DNA from: Lewinellaceae bacterium
Lineage (GTDB): Bacteria; Bacteroidota; Bacteroidia; Chitinophagales; Saprospiraceae
Assembly: GCA_016711435.1 (NCBI GenBank)
Contig: JADJSY010000016.1
Location: 62,001-126,000 of the forward strand
DNA: 64,000 nucleotides
Reading direction: 5' to 3'
Shown here: positions 1 through 8,266 of the stretch, piece by piece
Layout of the letters: each line of letters opens with the position of its first letter
How positions within the stretch are numbered: the stretch's first letter is position 1
The notes under the pieces: model-generated
The model's database searches: none
What the model was told of the DNA's origin: nothing
What the model saw: the letters and a program-made list of their open reading frames with translations, nothing else
Program-made: the position numbers and the translations under genes

Positions 1-425
1 TGGTCTACTTTTATTGTCACGGCGGCATGAGCAATTCATTCCCTTACCTGCTCGTTGGAAAAGACCGGAATGAACTGATTGTGCCCAGCCTTATCCGAAG
101 CGAAGACATTTTCTGGGAAGATTCACATCCCCTGGTTTTTATCAACGGCTGTCACACGACCTCCCTGTCTCCCGAACAAACCCTGAATTTTGTCAGCGCA
201 TTTGTTGAAAATGCGCTTTGCGCCGGCGTTATCGGGACGGAGATTACCATCTTCGAGCAACTCGCCGTCGACTTTTCAACGGCATTTTTCAAGCGGTTTA
301 CCAATAACGTACCTGTGGGTAAGGCGATCCGGGATGCCCGACTGGACATATTGCAACAGTACAACCCGCTTGGGCTGGTTTATATTCCTTTTGTGATCAG
401 CGGCTTGCAGTTGGTGAAGAAATAG
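1..425 (+). CDS. CHAT-domain (caspase-like) protease, C-terminal fragment
   Basis: The gene is cut by the left window edge; codons are in frame from base 3, upstream of the first visible ATG. The fragment opens with YCHGG, which fits the catalytic His-Gly of CHAT/caspase-fold peptidases. About 40 residues later comes FINGCHT, which fits the catalytic Cys in its usual N-x-C-x-T setting. The segment after it (GVIGTE, then an amphipathic helix ending in GKAIRDAR) is typical of the CHAT C-terminal half. CHAT proteases are often effector modules fused to TPR or other sensor domains, but nothing N-terminal is visible here. It ends 44 bases before the purH ATG and shares its strand; the purH promoter lies inside its last codons. 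Confidence 0.72.
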   Translation, partial: VYFYCHGGMSNSFPYLLVGKDRNELIVPSLIRSEDIFWEDSHPLVFINGCHTTSLSPEQTLNFVSAFVENALCAGVIGTEITIFEQLAVDFSTAFFKRFTNNVPVGKAIRDARLDILQQYNPLGLVYIPFVISGLQLVKK

Positions 426-444
426 AAATACTCTTGTACTTTTG
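411..444 (+). promoter_or_regulatory. Bacteroidota-type promoter for purH
   Basis: TACTTTTG at 437-444 matches the Bacteroidota -7 consensus TAnnTTTG exactly. A TTG at 411-413 lies 23 bases upstream, a wide but acceptable -33 spacing. Transcription would start near 450. This places the upstream in-frame ATG at 434 outside the transcript and supports the purH start at 470. Confidence 0.55.
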
Positions 445-469
445 CGGCTTCTACGCAAACTTACTTCCC

Positions 470-2458
470 ATGTCCATCTCCAACCTGCGGCTTCGCTCCG
501 CACTCATTTCCGTTTATTCCAAAGACGGCCTCGAACCACTTATCCGCCGCCTGCACGCCCTTGGCGTCCAATTGTACAGCACCGGCGGCACCCAGTCCTA
601 CATCCAGAAACTCGACATACCGGTAACGGCAGTGGAAACGCTGACCGGCTACCCGAGCATCCTCGACGGGCGGGTAAAAACCTTGCATCCTGCCGTTTTT
701 GGCGGTTTGCTGGCGCGCCGCGAACCGGAGCACCTGGCGCAACTCAAAGAATACAATATCCCTGAAATCGACTGTGTTATTGTGGATTTGTACCCTTTTG
801 AGGATACCGTAGCCAAAACCAACGACGAAAAGGAAATTATTGAAAAAATCGACATTGGCGGGGTGTCGCTCATCCGCGCTGCCGCCAAGAACTGGCAGGA
901 TGTGGCCGTGGTAGCCAGTAAAGAAGAATACAAGTTATTCCTCGATCTGCTGGACGAACAGGAGGGGGAATTGACCGAAAACGACCGCCGCGAACTGGCG
1001 CGCCGGGCTTTTAAAGTGACTTCCAATTACGACATCGCCATTTTTAACTGGTTCAACGAGGGTACTACGGATATCGCTTTCAAATACTCCATCCACCGCT
1101 CCGACATCCTGCGCTACGGCGAAAACCCGCACCAGAGCGGCGTGTTTTTCGGCGATTTTGAAAAGGTGTTCGACAAACTGAGCGGCAAAGCCATTTCCTA
1201 CAACAACCTGGTCGACATCGACGCGGCGGTGCAACTGATGCGCGAATTCCAGGTCGGAAAACCCTGTTTTGCTATTCTGAAACACACCAATGCCTGCGGC
1301 ATCGCCCGGCGCCACACCCTGCTGGAAGCCTGGCAGGCAGCCCTGGCCTGCGATTCCACCTCGGCTTTCGGCGGCATTTTTATCTGCAATACGACGGTCG
1401 ATCTGGCCACGGCGCAGGAGATCAATAAACTGTTTTATGAGGTGTTGATCGCACCCGATTTTGCGCCTGATGCGCTGGAATTGTTGAAAAAGAAAGAACA
1501 GCGTATCTTATTGAAAATCAAAAGTTACGAAAGCCAGAAACGCTCTTTCCGCAGTCTGCTGAACGGCGTGGTGGAACAGGATACCGACCTGAAAACAGAA
1601 ACCGAAGCCGATCTGAAACCGGTTACCGAGCGCATTCCAACACCCAAGGAAGTCGGCGAACTCATTTTCGCGGCCAAATGCGCCAAACACCTGAAATCGA
1701 ATGCCATTGCCTTGGTCAAAGAGCGCCAGTTGATCGGTATGGGTTGCGGTCAGCCGAGTCGGGTCGATGCGCTGCGCCAGGCGATCGCCAAAGCCAAATC
1801 GTTCGGATTCGATCTGAACGGGGCCGTCATGGCCTCCGATGCGTTTTTTCCCTTCCCCGATTGTGTAGAAATTGCGCATGAAGTGGGTATTACGGCGGTG
1901 ATACAGCCGGGCGGCTCTATGAAAGACCAGGATTCCGTGAATGCCTGCAATGAGCGGGGGATGGCGATGGTGATGACGGGTTTTCGGCATTTTAGACACA
2001 TTGGGACAACACGAAGTGAAACAAATCAACAATATAGAGGTGGAGTCATTCTCCTCATTTTTTGCTGTTTATCGCAAGCAATCACAGCCCAAAACGCTGC
2101 CGGGCGCAGCATTCGCGACATCATGGCAGCCCAGGAGTTAGCCTGGAACCGCGGCGACCTCGAAGCCTTTATGGAAGGGTACTGGCGTTCCGACAGCCTG
2201 CGTTTCATCGGTTCCAGCGGACTCACCTACGGATGGCAACAGACGCTGGACAATTACAAAAAGGATACCCCGGATACCGATGCGATGGGCCAACTGAAAT
2301 TCACGATTTTGTCGGTAGAACAACTCTCCAAACGCAGCGCGTATGTCATCGGCAAATGGCGCCTGGCCCGCAAAGCAGGCGACCTGAGCGGTCATTACAC
2401 GCTTTTATGGAAAAAAATAAAGGGAAAATGGGTGATTGTGGCGGATCACTCGAGCTAA
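470..2458 (+). CDS. purH: PurH (AICAR transformylase/IMP cyclohydrolase) running in frame into an NTF2-like DUF4440 domain
   Basis: Residues 1-510 are a complete PurH, the cytosolic enzyme for the last two steps of IMP synthesis. The IMP-cyclohydrolase (MGS-like) domain comes first (SVYSKDGL, STGGT, DGRVKTLHP), then the transformylase with LKHTNACGIA. The normal PurH ending TGFRHFRH falls at base 1999. No stop follows. The frame continues for about 152 residues: a hydrophobic, signal-peptide-like segment ending SQAITAQ, then an NTF2/SnoaL-like domain (DUF4440) with the typical ending LLWKKIKGKWVIVADHSS. A secretion signal inside a cytosolic enzyme makes little sense, so two genes were probably joined by lost bases. 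A GTG at 2016 in another frame could be the original second start. The start at 470 is chosen from homology and the promoter. Confidence 0.85.
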   Translation: MSISNLRLRSALISVYSKDGLEPLIRRLHALGVQLYSTGGTQSYIQKLDIPVTAVETLTGYPSILDGRVKTLHPAVFGGLLARREPEHLAQLKEYNIPEIDCVIVDLYPFEDTVAKTNDEKEIIEKIDIGGVSLIRAAAKNWQDVAVVASKEEYKLFLDLLDEQEGELTENDRRELARRAFKVTSNYDIAIFNWFNEGTTDIAFKYSIHRSDILRYGENPHQSGVFFGDFEKVFDKLSGKAISYNNLVDIDAAVQLMREFQVGKPCFAILKHTNACGIARRHTLLEAWQAALACDSTSAFGGIFICNTTVDLATAQEINKLFYEVLIAPDFAPDALELLKKKEQRILLKIKSYESQKRSFRSLLNGVVEQDTDLKTETEADLKPVTERIPTPKEVGELIFAAKCAKHLKSNAIALVKERQLIGMGCGQPSRVDALRQAIAKAKSFGFDLNGAVMASDAFFPFPDCVEIAHEVGITAVIQPGGSMKDQDSVNACNERGMAMVMTGFRHFRHIGTTRSETNQQYRGGVILLIFCCLSQAITAQNAAGRSIRDIMAAQELAWNRGDLEAFMEGYWRSDSLRFIGSSGLTYGWQQTLDNYKKDTPDTDAMGQLKFTILSVEQLSKRSAYVIGKWRLARKAGDLSGHYTLLWKKIKGKWVIVADHSS

Positions 2459-2667
2459 ACAGAGGTGAGAAGTGAGAGGATGAGAAGTGAGAGACATCCC
2501 GCTTGGCTGGTGGGTGTGGTGTGTGTTTGGCCGCCTTGTGAATTTTGGCCAAAATTTCACGCAGCCCCGAAACACTACACACCACCACGATTACGCCAAA
2601 ACCAAAACCAGACCATCGAGCCGCCAAGCGGGACCTCTCACTTCTCACTTCTCACTTCTCACTTCTA
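2459..2667. repeat. Intergenic palindromic element A1 (heptad arms)
   Basis: The element fills the gap between the convergent purH and S8 peptidase genes. The left side has units of the gtgagaa/gtgagag type, then a GT-rich segment, a small palindromic centre (gtgaattttggccaaaattt), and the complementary CA-rich segment. The right side has four cttctca-type heptads that run into the stop codon of the leftward peptidase gene. It resembles A3-A6 in layout but is more diverged. It could act as a bidirectional terminator. Confidence 0.7.
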
Positions 2668-4170
2668 TCACTGCGTTGCCAATTGCGCATTGATCCTTCC
2701 CCAACCGAACTGGCTGTTGCGGTTGGGAAAATAATTAGAGCTTGTTTTGAGACGGTCAAACACCTGTTGGCGGGTCCAGGACGGATATTTTCCCCAGACC
2801 AGCGCTGCGATACCGGCAGTCGTGGCGGTGGAAACCGAAGAGCCGCCCACAGTAGAAGGGTCATTGCTGTAATCAGCCAGAGAAAGCGGGTGATCCTCGC
2901 TGTTTTTTTCCATCACCACGACAAAATCAACCTTACTGCCGCTGTGGCAGGCGCCGCAACGGCTGGTCAGATTGGTTTTGATACCCGTTACCGCTACGGC
3001 CTGTGTGAGTGTGGCAGGGAAAATCACCCCGACAAACCAGGAAGTCCAGGAAAAAGAAGTACCTGCTGCGCAGAAAATGAGTTTTCCGTTGTTGTAGGCA
3101 TAGATGATGGCATCCCGTATCTGGTTGACCGAAGTCAGGCGGCCCATGCTCATGCTGACGATTTTAACGCTGGCGGTATTGCCGGCCAGTGTGAAAGCGT
3201 TGGACACGCCCACTGTTTCACTGCTGGTATTGAGCAACACATCTTCTGCAGCGCGTACGGAAACCAGGTTGGCATTGTAGGCTACGCCGACGGCATTGCC
3301 ATCGGTACCGCGGGGCGCACCGCAGGCGCCCAGCATGGAAGTGCCGTGGCCGCAGGGTCGTTGACAGAGGTAGCACCCGGCAAGGTGTAATATTTGGTGA
3401 TGGTACGTCCGCTGGAACTGCCCTGGTTGAAGGCTGTTCCGAGGTTGTCCTGCGAACTGCTACAGCCGCTGTCGATAATCATCACTGTGGCGCCGGCGCC
3501 GGTATTACCATTACCCCAGGCCTGCGCGATATTGTGGTAGGAGTAGTTCCAGGATTGTTTGGTATTGGGCGCAATAACGGTGTAATCCGAACCCGCAACC
3601 AATCCGGTCTGTGGGCGCATTACTGCCACAACCCGAGTCGGAGCGCTCCCGGGAAACCGTCATATATGGCTCATAACCAATCGGTTCTGCATAACGCAGC
3701 ATAGGGCTGTTGCGGAGCGCTGTCACGGTAGCGGGGTTTTTTACATAAATATTGAAAACCGGCAGATAAGGATTTTCTTCAAATGCCAGCAGATCGGATT
3801 CGCGCAAGGCAGGATTCAGTGCGCGTTCCGAATCGAGTGCGATTTGCATGACGGCTTTGCGGACAGCCTTCCACTCTGATGACTGCAAATCGAGCAGGTG
3901 TATTTTTTCATCCATGTTGGTAAAACCGGCAGGCTGGTAACCGACGGAAAGCACAAAATCTGAATTGGAAAGCGCAGTCCAAATCTGCTCGTCGGAAGCC
4001 CAGGACCAGAGGAATTCTCCTTTTTCTTCCAGTTTGACGTGAATAAAATCATCCAGCGAACCTGGATCGGGAGCAACAATTTGCTCAACGGAAACGGCGG
4101 TTTCCTGCTTGCGGCAGCTGTTCACTGCCAGCAGCAGCGCGGCACAAACGAGTAAGGTTGTTTTTTTCAT
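2668..4170 (-). CDS. Subtilisin-like (S8) serine protease lipoprotein, two frameshifts
   Basis: An approximately 500-residue exported protease split over frames. It begins with a lipoprotein signal (MKKTTLLV, lipobox AVNSC), so the start is at 4170 rather than the upstream ATG. A pro-region follows, then the S8 triad: Asp in VMIIDSGC, His in CGHGTSM and Ser in GGSSVSTAT. One extra base in the GGG at 3613-3615 and one missing base at the GGG at 3355-3357 (forward strand) restore a continuous protein; the outer two segments are in the same frame. Both indels are in homopolymers, which suggests consensus errors. If real, the gene is dead. It is divergent from the TPR/transglutaminase gene and convergent with purH. 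Confidence 0.8.
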
Positions 4171-4248
4171 GCAAAGACGGTGGTTTAAAATTTGTTTTTT
4201 CCCGTTCTTTGTCCGACCCAATAATTCACCATTCAAGCAATCACTCCA

Positions 4249-7200
4249 ATGCATATATATTTTCGTAGTATTCTATTATTGGCTTTATTGATGTCCGGTC
4301 AGGTAATGGCCCAGAATTCCGGTTGGGACCTGGTGGAAGCCAATGATTTTGTGGCCGCCCGCAGGGCGTTTGAAATGGAATTGCAGCGCGATCCGCAACA
4401 TGAATCTGCATTAGTGGGTATGCTTTTTTGTGCCGAAACAGTACACCAGGAAGAACCATACCAGCAAAACGCCAACCAACTCATGCGCAGCAACTGGCAG
4501 GCGCATTATGTGTGGTTGCTCGACCACCTGTTTGCCGGCCGGCCGGAGGAATTCCTGAGTCGGCCATTGCCGGTTGCACTACGAATTCCCATGATTGCAG
4601 CCACGGCAGACTCGCTGATGCGTTACCGGCGCACAGCGGAAAGCAAGGCGCTGACTAAGAATATTATTCCCGACTGGAACTGGTCGATTGCAGGGCCGTT
4701 CGACAACATGCGAGGAAGCGGATTTGTAGAGAAAGGCATCGTAGAAACGACTGCATTTGATCCAGGCGTTACATTTAAAAACGATGAAGGAAGCGAATTC
4801 AGTTGGCAGCAACGCCGGCTTCGCGCGCCAGGCACGGCGGTAACCTTCGATCTGCTGCCCCGCCACAACGGGTTGGCAACCTACTATGCCAACACTTTTG
4901 TGACGGTACCCGGCACGCGGCGTGTCCAGCTGCGTATTACGCGGAATGCACCCATGAAAATATGGCTGGATGATCAATTGCTGGCAGAATTGGGGCGCTC
5001 TTTTACCCCCGATGAATGGGATGGCGAAATCCTTGATTTTGAATTAACAGCAGGCACGCACCGGCTACTGGTAAAATTGTCGGAATATCCGGTAGAACTG
5101 GCAAACTCCCCGATTGAACTCGAATTTGAAGATGCGAAGGAAATCGAAGCAAATGAGGACGAGTATCTTGCCTATAATACCCACTCCTATACATCACACA
5201 GATACTCCGAAGAGCGCAATGCCGCCTTCCGGATTCGGCTGACGGACCCCGTCTCGGGATTGCTTTTCGACGATGTGTCAACCCATTATTCGGGGGCATA
5301 CACGCCTGCTGACAAGTCGCCTGCGGTGGATTATCAAAACCGTATGTATCTGGATTATTTTCGGAAACAGGCAGCAAGCAACGAACCCTGGCGAATATAC
5401 CTGCTGTCGAAAGCCTTTTTTAAAGCGGATGCAAATGAAGAAGCCGAAGCCTTTTTCGCGGCATACAAATCTGCACATCCCGGATCGGCATTCGCGCGCT
5501 ACCTGCTGGCAAGATGTTTTGATGCCAATGGTAAAGGAGAGCGAGCCGAAGCGTTGCTGAGTGAAATGGATACGCTTGCTACGCCCACTTTTGCCGAGTT
5601 GTATAATCGTTTTCAAAAGATAAACCGGGAACAGGAAGAAGTGAAATATGTGGGCGCCCTGGAGCAATTGCTCGGTATTTCGCCTGCTAACTGGGAAATT
5701 ATGAATACCTACCTCGACTTTTTAAAAGAAAAAGGCCGGAAAGAGCAGGTGAAAAACTGGGTGAATTATTTTTTGAAATATAATAATACCGAAAAGTGGA
5801 AAAATAGATTGGAAACATACTTAAAAGAAGAGAGTTACAAGCCACAGACATATAAACCGCTGACAGATAAACAGCGCCTGAAAAACTACAAAGAAGCAAA
5901 AAAGGAGCTCAGCAAACAGTTTTCCATCCTACACTATTTGCAGGTAATAGATTACTTTAAATACAAGGAACAGGAATCGGATGTATTGGCGACCTATGAC
6001 GAAATCATAGAAGCCTTGCCCTGGGCTACCCATTTTTTATTGGAAAAGGCCAGTTACCTTTTTGAAAAAGAACGAAGCGCCGAAGCCCTCTCCGTGCTGA
6101 CAACGCTTCTCAAAGAAGAGCCTTACTCCCCGGCGATTTATGAACTGTTGGGTGATATTGCCATCGAACAAAAAAATGAACCCGAAGCGCTGCGCTGGTA
6201 CCGGCAAGCCGAAAAGGTAAGCGGCGAAAGCGCCAGGTATTCCGGCTTGCGCGATAAGGTGGAAAAACTCGATAACAGAAAAAAGTACTCAGGTTATTTC
6301 CGCCCCGTACAACTGACACAAATAGCCAAAGAACAACCGGGTATTGAAGAATATGCCGATGAAGAAGCTGTTGTACTGCTGTTTTCCGTGCAAAATACCT
6401 ACTTGCGGGAGGAAAATAAAGTTGAATCGCTTCGAAAAGCGGCCATCCGTATCTTGAGCGAAGCCGGCGCTAAAAACTGGACAGAGGCCGACCTGCGTCA
6501 AATCGGCCAGATCACCTCTGCCAAAGTGCTCAAACGCGATGGCAGCATCACTTCGCCCGAGTTGGGTTATGGCATGGCGGTTTTTAAAAACCTGCAGGCC
6601 GGTGATGTGATCCTGGTAGAAGGTACAACGGAAATGGGTGTGTCGGAAGAGATTGCCGGCGATTTCTGGGACCTGCACATCTCCAACTGGCAGGTTCCGG
6701 TGTTGCATGTTGTCACCGAGTTGCTGGCGCCTGCCGATCTGGATTTGCAATTTGCAGCGAACCGCCTGGATGCAACCCCACTGAGCCGGCGCGATACCGG
6801 GGAGTTCCGCTTGTACACCTGGGAGTGGCGGCATGTTCCCAAAATGGAGGCGGAAGAAGCGGCGCCCGATACGTACGATAATTATGCCTGGCTGATGATG
6901 GGCAGCATGCCGGACTGGAGCCCGGTGGTGCGCTGGTATGAACGCCAGACGTATTGCCGTACCGAACCCAACTACGAAGTGCTCGAAAAAGCGCGTCAGA
7001 TCATCCGCCCGGGTATGCAGGAGGAAGAGATTGTAGAGGCATTACACACCTTTATCGTCCGGGAAATCAACTACTCTTATGTTCCGTTTCTGAACAACAA
7101 CTACATTCCGAAAAAACCGGGCGAAACCATTTCCGGCAAAGTGGGCGATTGCAAGGACGTCGCCACACTGATGATCGCACTGCTGCGTGAATACGATATT

Positions 7201-8097
7201 CCGGCCTGGTACACCCTCGTGAGTACGCACTCCTTTAGCAACCAGGATATGCGACCCTCGATATATGTATTCAACCATGCAATCATTGCATATGAGTTGA
7301 AAGACAAACAATTGCGGTTTGCAGACCTGACAACTGACTATTTCCCGACCGGCGTGTTGCCCTCCGGCGACTCGGATGCCTGGGGTTTGGTGATCCGCCC
7401 CGGCGAGACACAAGTGCGCCGCCTGCCCAACCATGCGCTCGACCCGGCAGTAACGCGAATTGAAATCGATGCCAAAGCCACGCTCGACCCGGAAGGCAAC
7501 CTGCAGGTTGATCTTCATACCGTACAGCACGGCACCATTGCCGGTCACTGGCGCGAATTGCTGCAACGCGCCAATGTGGTCGATCGTCAAAAACTGTTGT
7601 CCGATTATTTCAGTGGCGGCGTGCTGACCCACCTGAATCTGAACCAGTTTGAATGCGACAACCTCGACAGTATCAATACGCCCCTCGATATCCGGCTACA
7701 GATAACGGCATACAACCAACTGGATCATGTTTCGGGCCTCTATATCATGCCCCTGCCTTTACCACTGAGTACCCCGACCCAGAAGGCGCTTTTTAGCAAC
7801 AAACGATATAATGACCTGGACCTGGATGCGCTTTTTGAACTGGCGCCAGTGCGGGAAACCGTTGAATTGGTACTCCCCAAAGGTTTTCAGTTAGCAGAGA
7901 TGCCGGTCAATCAGCAGTTTTCCAGTCCGTTCGGCGATTACACGCTTTCCTTTGAAAAAACTGCTTCCGGATTGCGAATTCGAAGGGAAGTCGTTTTCCA
8001 CCAGCGTTTTATCGATCATACAGATTTCCAGGAATTAAAAAAGTATTACCTGCGTATGCTCGATGCGGATGACTTATTGCTGGCTTTGAAGAAATAA
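4249..8097 (+). CDS. Secreted TPR protein with DUF3857 and transglutaminase-like domain
   Basis: A 1282-residue exported protein. The signal peptide (residues 1-22, ending QVMAQ) is followed by a helical TPR-like region interrupted by a beta-rich segment near 150-300 (IPDWNWSIAGPFDN), more TPR-like helices at about 370-690, a DUF3857 domain at about 710-900, and a transglutaminase/protease-like core near 920-1060. The core has the catalytic Cys in GKVGDCKD, a His in VFNHAI and an Asp in RFADLT. DUF3857-transglutaminase proteins are common envelope proteins of Bacteroidota with unknown substrates. It is divergent from the S8 protease (78-base gap) and followed by the TonB receptor on the same strand. 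Confidence 0.85.
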   Translation: MHIYFRSILLLALLMSGQVMAQNSGWDLVEANDFVAARRAFEMELQRDPQHESALVGMLFCAETVHQEEPYQQNANQLMRSNWQAHYVWLLDHLFAGRPEEFLSRPLPVALRIPMIAATADSLMRYRRTAESKALTKNIIPDWNWSIAGPFDNMRGSGFVEKGIVETTAFDPGVTFKNDEGSEFSWQQRRLRAPGTAVTFDLLPRHNGLATYYANTFVTVPGTRRVQLRITRNAPMKIWLDDQLLAELGRSFTPDEWDGEILDFELTAGTHRLLVKLSEYPVELANSPIELEFEDAKEIEANEDEYLAYNTHSYTSHRYSEERNAAFRIRLTDPVSGLLFDDVSTHYSGAYTPADKSPAVDYQNRMYLDYFRKQAASNEPWRIYLLSKAFFKADANEEAEAFFAAYKSAHPGSAFARYLLARCFDANGKGERAEALLSEMDTLATPTFAELYNRFQKINREQEEVKYVGALEQLLGISPANWEIMNTYLDFLKEKGRKEQVKNWVNYFLKYNNTEKWKNRLETYLKEESYKPQTYKPLTDKQRLKNYKEAKKELSKQFSILHYLQVIDYFKYKEQESDVLATYDEIIEALPWATHFLLEKASYLFEKERSAEALSVLTTLLKEEPYSPAIYELLGDIAIEQKNEPEALRWYRQAEKVSGESARYSGLRDKVEKLDNRKKYSGYFRPVQLTQIAKEQPGIEEYADEEAVVLLFSVQNTYLREENKVESLRKAAIRILSEAGAKNWTEADLRQIGQITSAKVLKRDGSITSPELGYGMAVFKNLQAGDVILVEGTTEMGVSEEIAGDFWDLHISNWQVPVLHVVTELLAPADLDLQFAANRLDATPLSRRDTGEFRLYTWEWRHVPKMEAEEAAPDTYDNYAWLMMGSMPDWSPVVRWYERQTYCRTEPNYEVLEKARQIIRPGMQEEEIVEALHTFIVREINYSYVPFLNNNYIPKKPGETISGKVGDCKDVATLMIALLREYDIPAWYTLVSTHSFSNQDMRPSIYVFNHAIIAYELKDKQLRFADLTTDYFPTGVLPSGDSDAWGLVIRPGETQVRRLPNHALDPAVTRIEIDAKATLDPEGNLQVDLHTVQHGTIAGHWRELLQRANVVDRQKLLSDYFSGGVLTHLNLNQFECDNLDSINTPLDIRLQITAYNQLDHVSGLYIMPLPLPLSTPTQKALFSNKRYNDLDLDALFELAPVRETVELVLPKGFQLAEMPVNQQFSSPFGDYTLSFEKTASGLRIRREVVFHQRFIDHTDFQELKKYYLRMLDADDLLLALKK

Positions 8098-8170
8098 CTT
8101 CATCATTTGGTAAAACAGAAGATAAATAATCCGTTTTTTGCCATCTCCATCTGATTGTATCTATTTTTCA

Positions 8171-8199
8171 TTTGGAATCAAATTTTATTTCTTCTTTTG
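8171..8199 (+). promoter_or_regulatory. Candidate promoter for the TonB receptor gene
   Basis: TTTG at 8171-8174 and TTCTTTTG at 8192-8199 (one mismatch to TAnnTTTG) are separated by 17 bases, which fits a Bacteroidota -33/-7 pair. They lie in the AT-rich 169-base gap after the transglutaminase gene, about 68 bases before the ATG. Confidence 0.35.
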
Positions 8200-8266
8200 C
8201 AAAGCAAACAAGGTTTGTTACTAATCATTTTTTGAAATTTTTTTCTGAAAATAAGACCTCTTCCGT

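Noticed and set aside
2545..3390. 281-aa rightward open frame over the S8 protease
   Set aside because: Antisense to the protease triad and starts in repeat A1; no domain.
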